Below, piece by piece: positions 9,848 through 19,527 of a stretch of 64,000 bases of DNA (its first letter is position 1; each line of letters starts with the position of its first letter). The notes below the pieces were generated by a model that worked only from the letters and a program-made list of their open reading frames with translations, was not told the DNA's origin and made no database searches. Where the stretch lies: NCBI RefSeq assembly GCF_022662535.1, contig NZ_JAKQYM010000009.1, positions 1 to 64,000 on the forward strand, written 5' to 3'. Both the position numbers and the translations under genes were made by a program. Source of the stretch: Polaribacter marinus (GTDB lineage Bacteria > Bacteroidota > Bacteroidia > Flavobacteriales > Flavobacteriaceae).

Positions 9848-11035
9848 CTATTTTAAAATAGCTTCAATTCCTGGTAAAGATTTTCCTTCTAACATTTCTA
9901 ACATAGCTCCACCACCAGTTGAAACATAACTTACTTTATCTGCAAAACCAAATTGTTTTACTGCTGCAACAGAATCTCCACCTCCAACTAAAGAAAATGC
10001 TCCATTTTTTGTTGCTTTATCAATAGAATGACCTAATGCTATTGTTCCTCCTGCAAAATTTTCCATTTCAAAAACACCTAAAGGTCCATTCCATAAAATG
10101 GTTTTACATTTATTTACAACATCATCAAAAATTTCTCTAGATTTATGTCCCGCATCAAGTCCTTGCCAACCATCAGGAATTTTAGTAATATCTATTGTTT
10201 GAGTATTTGCGTCATTACTAAAGTCATCTGCAGCAATAACATCAACAGGAATATGAACTTGAACACCTTTCGCTTTAGCTTGCTTTAAAATCTCTAAAGC
10301 CAACTCCATTTTATCATCTTCACAAATAGAATCGCCTATTTTTCCTCCTTTCGCTTTTACAAACGTAAAACTCATTCCACCACCAATAATTAGGTGATCT
10401 ATTTTATCTAAAATATTTTCAATAACCGTAATTTTTGAAGATACTTTTGCCCCCCCTAATATTGCTAATACGGGCTTTTCTGAATTATTTAAAACCTTAT
10501 CTATACTTTCTATTTCTCTTGCCAATAAATTTCCGAAACATTTCTTCTCTTTAAAAAATTGTGCAATAATCGTTGTAGATGCATGTGCTCTATGTGCAGT
10601 TCCAAAAGCATCATTTACATAAATGTCTCCAAATTTCGATAATTTTTCTGCAAAAGCAACATCCCCTTTTTTCTCTTCATCATAAAAACGAAGGTTTTCT
10701 AACAATAAAATTTCTCCAGGTTCTAAGTTTGCAACAGCTGTGGCAACTTTCTCTCCTATACAATCTGAAACAAAATTTACTTTAACCCCTAAAATATCTG
10801 TTGCTGTTTCTACAATATGGCGTAAAGAAAACTCTTCTTGAACTCCTTTTGGCCTTCCTAAATGCGACATTAAGACACAACTTCCGCCTTGTTCTAATAT
10901 CTCTATAATTGTAGATTTTGCCGCTTGTATTCTTGTAGCATCCGTTACTTCAAACTTATCATTTAAAGGCACATTAAAATCTACACGAATAATTGCTTTT
11001 TTATTTTTGAAATTAAAATCTTTTAAAGTTTTCAT
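9848..11035 (-). CDS. pgk: Phosphoglycerate kinase
   Basis: A 395-residue glycolytic kinase that transfers phosphate between 1,3-bisphosphoglycerate and ADP. Family signatures: [11 protein letters not shown] at the N-terminus, [45 protein letters not shown] and the C-terminal [13 protein letters not shown] and [13 protein letters not shown]. The start at 11035 (MKTLKDFNF) is preferred over the 24-nt longer frame because it fits the usual N-terminus and lies 21 nt after the -7 box. Confidence 0.97.
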   Translation of the reverse strand: MKTLKDFNFKNKKAIIRVDFNVPLNDKFEVTDATRIQAAKSTIIEILEQGGSCVLMSHLGRPKGVQEEFSLRHIVETATDILGVKVNFVSDCIGEKVATAVANLEPGEILLLENLRFYDEEKKGDVAFAEKLSKFGDIYVNDAFGTAHRAHASTTIIAQFFKEKKCFGNLLAREIESIDKVLNNSEKPVLAILGGAKVSSKITVIENILDKIDHLIIGGGMSFTFVKAKGGKIGDSICEDDKMELALEILKQAKAKGVQVHIPVDVIAADDFSNDANTQTIDITKIPDGWQGLDAGHKSREIFDDVVNKCKTILWNGPLGVFEMENFAGGTIALGHSIDKATKNGAFSLVGGGDSVAAVKQFGFADKVSYVSTGGGAMLEMLEGKSLPGIEAILK

Positions 11036-11056
11036 TTTATGAATTTTGATTTTTAA

Positions 11057-11064
11057 CAAAAATA
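11057..11064 (-). promoter_or_regulatory. -7 box of pgk
   Basis: TATTTTTG on the minus strand matches TAnnTTTG and lies 21 nt upstream of the chosen pgk start at 11035. This argues against the upstream in-frame start at 11059, which overlaps the box. Confidence 0.5.
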
Positions 11065-11133
11065 CCGATTTATTTAGGTATAAAGAAATTGAAAACTGAA
11101 AAGTTAAAATATCGATTTCGTAATATTATCTCT

Positions 11134-11141
11134 TATATTTG
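11134..11141 (+). promoter_or_regulatory. -7 box directly at the delta' start codon
   Basis: TATATTTG matches TAnnTTTG and ends only 3 nt before the ATG at 11145, which implies a leaderless or almost leaderless mRNA. A TTG at 11139 overlaps the box and is unlikely to be the start. Confidence 0.5.
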
Positions 11142-11144
11142 CGT

Positions 11145-12287
11145 ATGCTTTTCAACCAAATCATAGGTCAAGAACATATTAAAAACCACCTGCAAGTTTC
11201 TGCTGAAAATGGTAGAATTCCACACGCACAATTATTTGTAGGAAAAGAAGGCTGCGGTACTTTACCAATGGCAATTGCATATGCACAATTTTTACTGTGT
11301 AATTTCTCTAATGACCAAGATGCATGCAACATTAAATGCGATAAATTACAGCATCCTGATTTGCATTTTACCTTTCCAGTGACCTCTAATGAAAAGGTAA
11401 AAAAACACCCGGTTAGCAGCTTGTTTTTAGAAGATTGGAGGAATTTTATAGCCACACAACCTTATGGAAGTTTATTTAATTGGTTGCAACATATTGGCGT
11501 AGAAAACAAGCAAGGAATTATTGGGGTTGATGAAGCCGAAGAAGTTGTAAAAAAACTAAAACTCAAAAGTTACGAAGGTGGTTTTAAAGTGATGATTGTT
11601 TGGATGGCAGAAAAAATGAACATTGCTGCTGCCAATAAATTACTAAAACTCATTGAAGAGCCCCCAGAAAAAACCGTTTTTTTATTGATTACAGAAAACG
11701 AAGAACAGATTATAAATACTATAAAATCTCGTTGTCAGGCATTATATTTTCCTGCTTTGAGCGAACAAGATATTGCAAATACTTTAATTGTAAATCATCA
11801 AGTTTCTGATAATGAAGCTGCAAAAATTGCACATCAAGCAGAAGGAAATTACAACAAAGCAATACATTTATTAGAAAACGATGGGAATGATTTGGTTTTT
11901 GAAGAGTGGTTTGTTGCTTGGATTAGAACAGCTTTTAGAGCCAAAGGAAATGCATCTGTTGTGCAACAACTTATTTCTTGGTCTGATACAATTGCAAAAA
12001 CAGGACGTGAAACTCAAAAACGTTTTTTAGATTATTGTTTGCAGTTTTTTAGACAAGCTCTATTATTAAACTACAAATCTGATCAGTTAGTTTTTATGGA
12101 AACAAAAACAGGTTTTGATCTTTCTAAGTTTGCTCCTTTTGTGCACGCGGGAAATATTTTAGAAATAGAAAAAGAATTAAATGAAGCCATTTATCATATA
12201 GAAAGAAATGGAAACGCAAAAATTATTCTGTTAGATCTTTCCATGAAATTAACTAGGTTTCTACATAAGAAAGAAGAAATTCTTTAA
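11145..12287 (+). CDS. holB: DNA polymerase III subunit delta'
   Basis: A 380-residue clamp-loader subunit. The N-terminus IIGQEHIKNHL and IPHAQLFVGKEGCGTLP correspond to the AAA+ domain. The P-loop lacks the lysine of GxGK, as expected for delta', which does not hydrolyse ATP. The cysteines in the segment near residues 45-65 (DACNIKC) fit the zinc module of DnaX/HolB proteins. IAAANKLLKLIEEPPEKTVFLL and INTIKSRCQ (SRC motif) are diagnostic. The start MLFNQIIGQ is the family-typical one. It ends 3 nt from the convergent MOSC gene. Confidence 0.92.
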   Translation: MLFNQIIGQEHIKNHLQVSAENGRIPHAQLFVGKEGCGTLPMAIAYAQFLLCNFSNDQDACNIKCDKLQHPDLHFTFPVTSNEKVKKHPVSSLFLEDWRNFIATQPYGSLFNWLQHIGVENKQGIIGVDEAEEVVKKLKLKSYEGGFKVMIVWMAEKMNIAAANKLLKLIEEPPEKTVFLLITENEEQIINTIKSRCQALYFPALSEQDIANTLIVNHQVSDNEAAKIAHQAEGNYNKAIHLLENDGNDLVFEEWFVAWIRTAFRAKGNASVVQQLISWSDTIAKTGRETQKRFLDYCLQFFRQALLLNYKSDQLVFMETKTGFDLSKFAPFVHAGNILEIEKELNEAIYHIERNGNAKIILLDLSMKLTRFLHKKEEIL

Positions 12288-12290
12288 TCC

Positions 12291-12851
12291 TTATTCAAAA
12301 GTTGCAGTTCTTTTAGCAACAACATATAAGTTTGCAATGGTAGGGTTTTGGGGGCAAGATTTAATTTGCTCAAAAATGTCTCCATCTTTTACAAAACCTA
12401 TTTGTATTACTTTAAAGTAAACGCCACAAAAAGTAGTATTCCAGAATTGTTTTACAATTTTCATGTTGTTAAAACGTATTCCTAATTTATAACACGGATC
12501 TCTCTGAACGGTTGCTTCTAAAATAGTTTCACCAACTTTAAAAGTATCCCCTTGATGAATTTTAGTTTCGTCCAAATCATCAATAGTTAAGTTTTCTCCA
12601 AAGATTCCCATTTCGAAATTTAAATCTGGATATAACTTTTTAAAATAATCGTAATGTTTTAATGAATATCCATAAACTGCTTGCAAAATTCCTCCATGAT
12701 TTTCTCGGTTACAAATAGTATCTCCTTTTACTTCTTCTTTGTCTAAAAAAATAGGTTTACCAACTTTATATTTAAAAATTCCTGTAAAAACTTCTTTTCC
12801 TTTCCAGTTTATTTTTTTTTGTTCTCCAATATTTGTTGAAACAATTTTCAT
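12291..12851 (-). CDS. MOSC domain protein (YiiM-like)
   Basis: A 186-residue MOSC-fold protein, the C-terminal domain fold of molybdenum cofactor sulfurases. The key features are GDTICNRENHGG near residues 44-55, FGENLTIDDLDE, HQGDTFKVG, and the conserved cysteine in TVQRDPCYKLGIRF. Members bind sulfur or Mo-cofactor and include YiiM, a reductase of N-hydroxylated compounds; the substrate here cannot be told. It is the last gene of a MATE / enoyl-CoA hydratase / MOSC run with short gaps. Confidence 0.85.
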   Translation of the reverse strand: MKIVSTNIGEQKKINWKGKEVFTGIFKYKVGKPIFLDKEEVKGDTICNRENHGGILQAVYGYSLKHYDYFKKLYPDLNFEMGIFGENLTIDDLDETKIHQGDTFKVGETILEATVQRDPCYKLGIRFNNMKIVKQFWNTTFCGVYFKVIQIGFVKDGDIFEQIKSCPQNPTIANLYVVAKRTATFE

Positions 12852-12878
12852 TTTTATGAATTAAAAGACCTAGTAGAC

Positions 12879-13646
12879 TTACTTTTTAAATTTTTCTAAT
12901 GCTTTTTTTGTAAAATCAGATAAGACTAATTCGCCAGAAATAGCAGCTCTTTCTGCAAGTAAATCATTCCAGTTGCCTGTTCCTTTCCACAAAACTTTTT
13001 TCATTTCTGCTATTGCTTGGGGGTTATAAGAAGCTAATTTTTCAGATAAAATTTCAACTTCTGTATCTAGTGTTTTGATATCTTCAAAAACTCTAGCAAA
13101 CAAACCTTTTTCTTTAGCCCAATAAGCACTTTTCCAATTGGTAGCGTCTAAAGTTAATTCTGATAAAGCCGCAACACCAATTTTTCTTTCAACTGCTGGA
13201 GCAATCACAAACGGACCAATACCAATCGTAAACTCAGATAATTTTATGGCCGCACTTTCTGTTGCTAAAACATAATCGCAAGCCGCTGCTAAACCAACTC
13301 CACCACCAACTGCTTTTCCTTGAACACGACCAACAATTAACTTTCCACAAGTTCTCATGGCATTTATAACATTTGCAAAACCAGCAAAAAATTGTTTTCC
13401 TTCTTCTAAGTTTGAGATGGCTATTAATTCATCAAAAGAAGCACCTGCACAAAAAGCTTTTTCTCCTTCTGATTTTAAAACAACAACAGAAATTGCATCA
13501 TTTTTAGAAATAGAATTCAATTCATTTGTTAATCTTTCTAATAATTCACTTGGAAAAGAATTGCTTGCAGGATGACCAAATTCTATAATAGCAATATTAT
13601 TCTTTAGGTTGGTATATAAACTTCCGTTTTGTCTTGTTGTGTTCAT
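12879..13646 (-). CDS. Enoyl-CoA hydratase/isomerase family protein
   Basis: A 255-residue crotonase-fold protein. The oxyanion-hole segments are visible: AFCAGASFDEL near residue 65 and GKAVGGGVGLAAACDYVLA near 108-126, the second matching the GGG(x)GLA signature. It ends NPQAIAEMKKVLW..., as usual for the family. It probably acts on an acyl-CoA in fatty-acid or amino-acid breakdown. The acidic residue after DYVLATESA differs from the classical paired glutamates, so hydratase rather than isomerase activity is not assured. It lies between the MATE and MOSC genes. Confidence 0.85.
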   Translation of the reverse strand: MNTTRQNGSLYTNLKNNIAIIEFGHPASNSFPSELLERLTNELNSISKNDAISVVVLKSEGEKAFCAGASFDELIAISNLEEGKQFFAGFANVINAMRTCGKLIVGRVQGKAVGGGVGLAAACDYVLATESAAIKLSEFTIGIGPFVIAPAVERKIGVAALSELTLDATNWKSAYWAKEKGLFARVFEDIKTLDTEVEILSEKLASYNPQAIAEMKKVLWKGTGNWNDLLAERAAISGELVLSDFTKKALEKFKK

Positions 13647-13668
13647 TTAAATGAATTTTTTAGTAAAG

Positions 13669-15003
13669 TTAACTTTTTTGAGCAAGCGGTAAAAACTTGT
13701 TTCTAAATTTAAAAATCAAAGGTAAACCTCGTGCAATAATCCAAAATGTAAAAGCAGTCCAAATTGCAATTAATTTAAAGTCAAAATAATCGAAAAACAC
13801 TAAAGTAGGTATAAAAACAAAAGCAGTAGAAAGTAAAAGAAGATTTCTTAAATATTTCATTTCTCCCATTCCTTTAAACATTCCATCAAAAATAAATGTT
13901 ATGGCACACAAAGGTTGCATTGCTAAAACAATCCAAAAAACATTGTAAAATTGCTCTAAAACGAGTTGATCTTTTGTAAAAAAGGTTCCAATAGAATGGT
14001 AAAAAAGAAAACCTAAAACAGCTATTAAAACTCCAGTTGTAAGCCCATATTTAAACAACTTTTTACTTAATAATATTAAAGTTTTATACTCTTTTGCTCC
14101 CAATAATTTTCCTGACAATATGTTCCCTGCGCTCGAATATCCGTCAATCATAAAAGCACCTAACAACCAAATATTTAAACCAATTGTATAAGCAGCTATA
14201 TATTCTTTTCCGTAACCTGTTGCAAAAGCTGTTGCAAAATACAATGCTGTATTTAAAGCAATTGTTCGCATAAAAAGGTTTCCAATCATTCCTAATAATC
14301 GTGGAATTTCTGGATGGATTTTAGATGCTATTTTTAATGAGAGAGGAGTCTTTTTCAACAACAGAATCATGGCAATTATTGCCATAGCAATCTGAGCCAA
14401 TACACTTGCATACGCAGCACCTTTAATATGCATTGCTGGAATAAAACCATCTACACCATATACCAAAATTAGATCTAAAACAATATTTAGCAATGCACCA
14501 ATTATAGCAATTATCATAGGATAAAAAGTATTTTGTAAGCCTCTAAAAGTTCCAAAGACAGCAAAAACAAAAAGAGAAAACGGAAATCCAAAAATTCTAA
14601 TTTCAAAATAAGAAATACAATATTCTAGAATTGCTCCTGATGCGTTATAAAACTGAAAAATTTGTTTAGAAAACGGATATGAAATCATTAAAACAAATAA
14701 ACTTCCCATAACCACAATTGCAATTGCTTGAGCAGGTAAGGCTTTCACTTCATCTAATTTATTGGCTCCAACATATTGAGAAATGATAGAAGAAATTGCA
14801 CTTCTAATTTGTCCAAATACCCAAACCAACATAGAAATAAAAGCCCCAACAATGCCCACTGCAGCTAAACTTTCTGTTGCGTTTTCATTTATATTTCCAA
14901 TTATCGCAGTATCTGTAATAGATAAAACGGGTTCTGCAATACCAGCTATTAAAGCAGGAATTGCTAATTTATTAATGGTTTTAAAATTGATCGTGCTTTT
15001 CAA
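13669..15003 (-). CDS. MATE family efflux transporter (DinF-like)
   Basis: A 444-residue inner-membrane antiporter with about twelve hydrophobic segments. The start region (LAIPALIAGIAEPVLSITDTAIIGN) is characteristic of the DinF branch. The substrate is unknown. The frame begins with TTG at 15003 and no in-frame ATG occurs before residue 58, which would remove the first helix, so TTG is the likely start. A -7 box (15021-15028) lies 17 nt upstream, which supports it. First gene of a three-gene run with the hydratase and MOSC genes. Confidence 0.88.
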   Translation of the reverse strand: MKSTINFKTINKLAIPALIAGIAEPVLSITDTAIIGNINENATESLAAVGIVGAFISMLVWVFGQIRSAISSIISQYVGANKLDEVKALPAQAIAIVVMGSLFVLMISYPFSKQIFQFYNASGAILEYCISYFEIRIFGFPFSLFVFAVFGTFRGLQNTFYPMIIAIIGALLNIVLDLILVYGVDGFIPAMHIKGAAYASVLAQIAMAIIAMILLLKKTPLSLKIASKIHPEIPRLLGMIGNLFMRTIALNTALYFATAFATGYGKEYIAAYTIGLNIWLLGAFMIDGYSSAGNILSGKLLGAKEYKTLILLSKKLFKYGLTTGVLIAVLGFLFYHSIGTFFTKDQLVLEQFYNVFWIVLAMQPLCAITFIFDGMFKGMGEMKYLRNLLLLSTAFVFIPTLVFFDYFDFKLIAIWTAFTFWIIARGLPLIFKFRNKFLPLAQKS

Positions 15004-15020
15004 ATAAAAAGTTTATAGTA

Positions 15021-15028
15021 CAAATGTA
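15021..15028 (-). promoter_or_regulatory. -7 box of the MATE operon
   Basis: TACATTTG on the minus strand is an exact TAnnTTTG match, 17 nt upstream of the TTG start codon at 15003. Confidence 0.5.
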
Positions 15029-15072
15029 CATATCTAAAAAATGTAAAAAGAGTTTCATAACTGAAAAATAAG

Positions 15073-15080
15073 TAACTTTG
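15073..15080 (+). promoter_or_regulatory. -7 box of the universal stress protein gene
   Basis: TAACTTTG is an exact TAnnTTTG match, 19 nt upstream of the ATG at 15100. Confidence 0.5.
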
Positions 15081-15099
15081 CATTGTTAAAATTTTTGAT

Positions 15100-15894
15100 A
15101 TGAAACACATATTAGTACCTATAGGATCTACAGAAAGTGCAAAAGCAACATTACAATATGCTATTGATTTTGCAGATAAAATCAACGCTAAAGTTTTTGT
15201 TTTTAGAGCATACAGTGCTCAATCTAAAGCTGGAACAATGATAAATATAGATACAATCATTGAACGTGAAACCAATTTGTATTTACGAACAATGGTAGAG
15301 AGTGTTGATAGAAAAAACGTAGAAGTTAAACTCATTTCTGCAAAAGGTAATACTGCTGTTAGTATTGAGACTATTGACAATGAATTAGGAGTCGATTTAA
15401 TAATCGTTGGTACTAAAAGTAATTCTATAAAAGAGGAACTTTTTTTAGGAAAAACCGCAGGTAGTATTGTTAAACAAACAGAAATTGCTGTATTAGCAAT
15501 ACCAGAAAATTATGTTTTTAAGCCAATCAATTCTGTATTAATGGCATTTAAATCAGGAGTTGTAAAAAGCAAAACTGCTTTAAAGCCTATGCAGTATCTT
15601 ATGAAAGAATTTAATGCAAAGGTTCATTTATTGTTGGTAAAAACGCCTAATTATAAAGAAACAGATTTAGTTATTAATAAAGATTTAGCAAAATTACAAT
15701 CTACATTAACAAAAACTGAAAACGCGACAACTTTTCAAGGAGTTTTAGAACACTTACAAACGATTAACCCAGACATGTTATGTGTTTTTAGACGTAAAAG
15801 AGGTTTCTTTAAAAAATTATGGGAAAAGAATACCATTCTAAAAGAAGAGTTTACCACAAATGTTCCGTTATTGATTTTAAAAGGGAAAATGTAA
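15100..15894 (+). CDS. Universal stress protein, two-domain
   Basis: A 264-residue cytoplasmic protein. The N-terminal Usp domain opens with KHILVPIGSTESAKATLQYAIDFA, and a GVDLIIVGTKS...GKTAGSIVKQ segment near residues 100-130 gives the usual nucleotide-binding pattern, though the G-2x-G-9x-G-[S/T] motif is imperfect. A second, weaker Usp-like half follows (INSVLMAFKSG onward) and ends in VPLLILKGKM. The role is stress response by analogy only. It converges on the AddB-like gene with a 1-nt gap. Confidence 0.85.
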   Translation: MKHILVPIGSTESAKATLQYAIDFADKINAKVFVFRAYSAQSKAGTMINIDTIIERETNLYLRTMVESVDRKNVEVKLISAKGNTAVSIETIDNELGVDLIIVGTKSNSIKEELFLGKTAGSIVKQTEIAVLAIPENYVFKPINSVLMAFKSGVVKSKTALKPMQYLMKEFNAKVHLLLVKTPNYKETDLVINKDLAKLQSTLTKTENATTFQGVLEHLQTINPDMLCVFRRKRGFFKKLWEKNTILKEEFTTNVPLLILKGKM

Positions 15895-15895
15895 T

Positions 15896-18634
15896 TTAAT
15901 ACTTTAAATCTGCAGGTTCTATAAAGTCGTTTTCTAAATTGTAAATTTCTTTAATGTAAATTTTAATTTCATCTAAAAATTCTTCTAGCTTTTCTTTAGT
16001 GATATTTGTATCTGCTGTTTTTCTTGGTTGTGCAAAATCAATGGATAAAAACCCACTATTTAAATTTTTAAAAGAATAAATACCTGCTTCTAAAGGTTGA
16101 TTATAGTCGTAATTTTTACTTTTTGTAAACAAATACGCATACATTAAAACCTGAATTGCTTTTAAGTGTTTTTCTTCTCTTAAGTTCTCAAACTCTGGAA
16201 CTCTTAAATTACCACTTGTCACCATTCCTGTTTTATAATCTATAATTCTAACAACTCCATTTAATTCATCTACTCTATCTACTTGACCTCTTAATATTAT
16301 TGGAAAATCAATTCCATCAACCTGAATTTCTGTAAATAGATCTTCTTCTGTTGCTATTATTTTTAATTGATTATTTTCATCTGAAATCAATTCTTTTTCT
16401 TTGGATAAAAAATTAGATACAAACCTATTAGCTACTTCAAAAATTAAACGATTTCTACCTGTAGAAATATCTCCATTTTTAAAGTGGTTTTTAAAATGTT
16501 TTACCACCAATTCTTTCGCTATTTTCATCATAGAATCAACACTTTCGCTCAGTAGGTACTTACCAACATAAGGAGTATATAATTCATCTAAAGTTTCATG
16601 AACAACAGTTCCTAATGTATTAAAAGCAATGGTTTCTTCTACATCATCAAACTCTTTTAATTGTAAAATTTTTTGTTTGTAAAATGATATTGGATTGTAT
16701 AAATAATTAGTTAAAGAAGAAGGAGAAATTCCTTTTTTTGCAATTTCTTTTAACCTTTCAAAAACAACTTCATTTTTAGAAACCACTTTCAAATCGATGT
16801 TTTTAGTAACTACTTTTGGTGAAATAATTTTTTGAACAATATCCCTTTTTAGCATTTCTAATTGCGCAACAAATCTACTTTTCTCTCCACTTCCAAAAAC
16901 ATCATGTTCTGTATTGTACAAGATAAAAACATTTTTAGCTCTTTGTATCAATCTAAAAAAATGATACGAAAAAATAGCATCCTTCTCTCTATAAGTAGGT
17001 AATCCAAAAGCTGTTTTTACATCAAAAGGGATGAATGAGTTTTGCTGACTACTAGCAGGTAAAACACCTTCATTGGTGGAAGTTAAAATAATATTCTCAA
17101 AATCTAAAATACGTGTTTCTAACATTCCCATTAATTGCAATCCTTTTAAGGGTTCTCCTTGAAAAGATAAACTTTCTGATGAAATTAATTGTCTAAAGAA
17201 AAGCGATAATGTTTTTAAATCAGAAAAATATTTATACTCATTTTGTAAGGTTATTAACTGCGTAAAAACGGTATAAAAACGAAATAAATATTCTTTCTCT
17301 AAATCATTTACGTTTTCTTTTAAAAGATCTATAATGTTTAAAATTCGCCCCATAAATTCATCAATAGAAGTGTACGAATTAAATACAGATGTAATAATTT
17401 CTTGAAGTATTTTACTCGAATTTTCTAATAATTGATTGATGTGTTTCTGATTGATAAACGTTTGATTTTGTTTCGCAATTTCTTCAGAAAAATCATCAAT
17501 GGCGTGTATCAGTTTATAAATAGATTGATGTTTTAAAAATCGAATTACATCTTTATAGTAAAATTCGTTTACAATTGTTTTTTGTAGTTTTTCTTGAGAA
17601 ATAAACAATTGAAAAATAGAAAAAATTAAACTAGTTGTAGGTATATCTTTTAAAGGATACCCCATGGTAATATTTATTGCACTGATATTTTGAGGCAATG
17701 AATTTAACGTAATTGGCAATAAAGTTTCGTCTGCTAAAACCAACGCTGTATTACTAAGGTCTGAAATATTTTCTAGAATTTCTCCAGCATATTTTATTTG
17801 TGTAATATTTTTAGACGCCCCAATAACTTGAATGTTTTTTGGAGTAGAAAATGAATTCCCTAAAGTCTTTATTTCCTTTTTTTCATAATATTTCCATTCC
17901 TTTTTATATTTCCTAATAAAAGTACCTGCTTGGTGGTTTGAATTGAAAAAAGCAGTATCTATATCCCAATAAATCTCAGAGTTCCCTCTTTCTAATATTT
18001 TTTGAAATAAAAATTCTTCAGCTTTATTTAAAGCATTAAAACCGATAATAAAGAATTTTGTTTGTTCATTTTTTTCTAAAAAATCATCAATTTTATTACA
18101 GCTTTCTCTATAAATTAAACCTTGATATCCAATGTTGTTTTTTAATAAGAACTGATAAAATGCAGGATAATAGTTGTTTAATTTTTCTAAAAAAGAATAA
18201 TGATCTTTAATCAAAACTGTTTCTTTAAACTCTCCTTTTACAGACCATTTTTTTAACCGCTGAATATCTCTTAAATAAATAAAAATATCATTGGTGTTTA
18301 CCAAATGCTGATCTATTTCATTAAAATCTTGAATAACCGTAAATGCCCATGAAGAAAATACATCAAATGAATCTGGATTTTTTTCTATGCTTTTATAAAT
18401 GGTGTAGAAGTGAAATAATAACTGAATACTGTCTGCTCTTTCTATACCAGAAATTTGATTTATAAATTGTTCTACATTTAAAATTTTGGGTAAAAACCCT
18501 ACAGATAGCTTCTCTTTAAACGTTTGTTTAACAAATACTTTTGCTCTTTGAGATGGTAATATAAAAACTACGTTTTCAAATGATTTTGTAGTTGTTAAAA
18601 TATCCTCTAAAGTTTCAGAAATAAAAGATTGCAT
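15896..18634 (-). CDS. PD-(D/E)XK nuclease of AddB type
   Basis: A 912-residue protein that resembles the AddB/RexB half of an end-resection nuclease. The N-terminus (NVVFILPSQRAKVFVKQTF) and the middle (EGVLPASSQQNSFIPFD) are helicase-like remnants. The C-terminus holds a RecB-family nuclease: GQVDRVDELNGVVRIIDYKTG, with the D and DYK catalytic motif. No P-loop is apparent in the N-terminus. The start at ATG 18634 (MQSFISETL) is preferred over a TTG at 18649. The partner AddA helicase is not adjacent. Confidence 0.83.
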   Translation of the reverse strand: MQSFISETLEDILTTTKSFENVVFILPSQRAKVFVKQTFKEKLSVGFLPKILNVEQFINQISGIERADSIQLLFHFYTIYKSIEKNPDSFDVFSSWAFTVIQDFNEIDQHLVNTNDIFIYLRDIQRLKKWSVKGEFKETVLIKDHYSFLEKLNNYYPAFYQFLLKNNIGYQGLIYRESCNKIDDFLEKNEQTKFFIIGFNALNKAEEFLFQKILERGNSEIYWDIDTAFFNSNHQAGTFIRKYKKEWKYYEKKEIKTLGNSFSTPKNIQVIGASKNITQIKYAGEILENISDLSNTALVLADETLLPITLNSLPQNISAINITMGYPLKDIPTTSLIFSIFQLFISQEKLQKTIVNEFYYKDVIRFLKHQSIYKLIHAIDDFSEEIAKQNQTFINQKHINQLLENSSKILQEIITSVFNSYTSIDEFMGRILNIIDLLKENVNDLEKEYLFRFYTVFTQLITLQNEYKYFSDLKTLSLFFRQLISSESLSFQGEPLKGLQLMGMLETRILDFENIILTSTNEGVLPASSQQNSFIPFDVKTAFGLPTYREKDAIFSYHFFRLIQRAKNVFILYNTEHDVFGSGEKSRFVAQLEMLKRDIVQKIISPKVVTKNIDLKVVSKNEVVFERLKEIAKKGISPSSLTNYLYNPISFYKQKILQLKEFDDVEETIAFNTLGTVVHETLDELYTPYVGKYLLSESVDSMMKIAKELVVKHFKNHFKNGDISTGRNRLIFEVANRFVSNFLSKEKELISDENNQLKIIATEEDLFTEIQVDGIDFPIILRGQVDRVDELNGVVRIIDYKTGMVTSGNLRVPEFENLREEKHLKAIQVLMYAYLFTKSKNYDYNQPLEAGIYSFKNLNSGFLSIDFAQPRKTADTNITKEKLEEFLDEIKIYIKEIYNLENDFIEPADLKY

Positions 18635-18712
18635 AGAATTTTTGTTCAATTTTGAATTTCTAAATTACAAAAACTTACTTTTATACTTGGTTAATCTTTA
18701 AAATAAATTTTG

Positions 18713-19495
18713 ATGCATAATGAATTAAAAATTGTTGGGATTCAAGCTGATTTAATTTGGGAAAACACAACTCAAAATATTGCTTTTTTTGAAAAAAAAA
18801 TTAACAATCTAGAGAATAAGGTAGACTTAATTGTTTTACCAGAGATGTTTACTTCAGGGTTTACAATGAACCCTAAAAATGTAGCAGAAAACATGGATGG
18901 GTTTTCTGTTTCATGGATGTTAAGAATTGCAATAGAAAAGCAAATCGCCATTTGTGGAAGTTTAGTCATTTCTGAAAACAAAAATTTTTATAATCGTCTT
19001 GTTTTTGTGCACCCATCAGGTAAGATAGAAACTTATGATAAAAGACATTCTTTTACCTTAGCTGGTGAAAATAAAATTTATACTTCTGGAACCGAAAAAC
19101 GAATTGTAAATTATAAAGGATGGAAAATTTGTCCGTTAATCTGTTATGATTTGCGTTTTCCTGTTTGGGGTAGAAACACAGAAAATTACGACTTATTAAT
19201 ATATATGGCAAATTGGCCTGTAACAAGAATAAAAGCCTGGGACACCCTATTAAAGGCGCGTTCTATAGAAAACATGTGTTATACTGTTGGCGTAAATAGA
19301 ACCGGAAAAGATGCTAATGATTTTGATTATTCTGGAAATTCTTTAATTGTAAATTATTTAGGTGAGCAACTTTCTAGTTTAAATAAAAACGAAGTTGGAA
19401 TTATAACGGCTACTCTTTATAAACCTGCTCAAGAAAAGATTCGAAAAAAACTAGGATTCTTAAATGATAAAGACTCTTTTAAAATAGAACTTTAA
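18713..19495 (+). CDS. Omega-amidase / carbon-nitrogen hydrolase (YafV/NIT2-like)
   Basis: A 260-residue nitrilase-superfamily enzyme. The triad is visible: Glu in LPEMFTSGF, Lys in YDKRHSF, and Cys in PLICYDLRFP. The FTSGFTMNP and RIKAWDTLLKARSIEN segments are typical of omega-amidase (YafV), which hydrolyses alpha-ketoglutaramate and related compounds for metabolite repair. A TTG at 18710 precedes the ATG used here. Its last codons and stop form the left arm and part of the right arm of the terminator. Confidence 0.88.
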   Translation: MHNELKIVGIQADLIWENTTQNIAFFEKKINNLENKVDLIVLPEMFTSGFTMNPKNVAENMDGFSVSWMLRIAIEKQIAICGSLVISENKNFYNRLVFVHPSGKIETYDKRHSFTLAGENKIYTSGTEKRIVNYKGWKICPLICYDLRFPVWGRNTENYDLLIYMANWPVTRIKAWDTLLKARSIENMCYTVGVNRTGKDANDFDYSGNSLIVNYLGEQLSSLNKNEVGIITATLYKPAQEKIRKKLGFLNDKDSFKIEL

Positions 19496-19505
19496 AAGAG
19501 TCTTT
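19469..19505. terminator. Terminator hairpin overlapping a coding end
   Basis: Perfect 15-bp inverted repeat (arms 19469-19483 and 19491-19505, core AAGACTCTTTTAAA) with a 7-nt loop. The left arm is coding sequence of the omega-amidase and its TAA stop (19493-19495) sits in the right arm. It serves the convergent amidase and desaturase genes. Confidence 0.8.
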
Positions 19506-19527
19506 AATCAATATTATTTGCTTAAAT

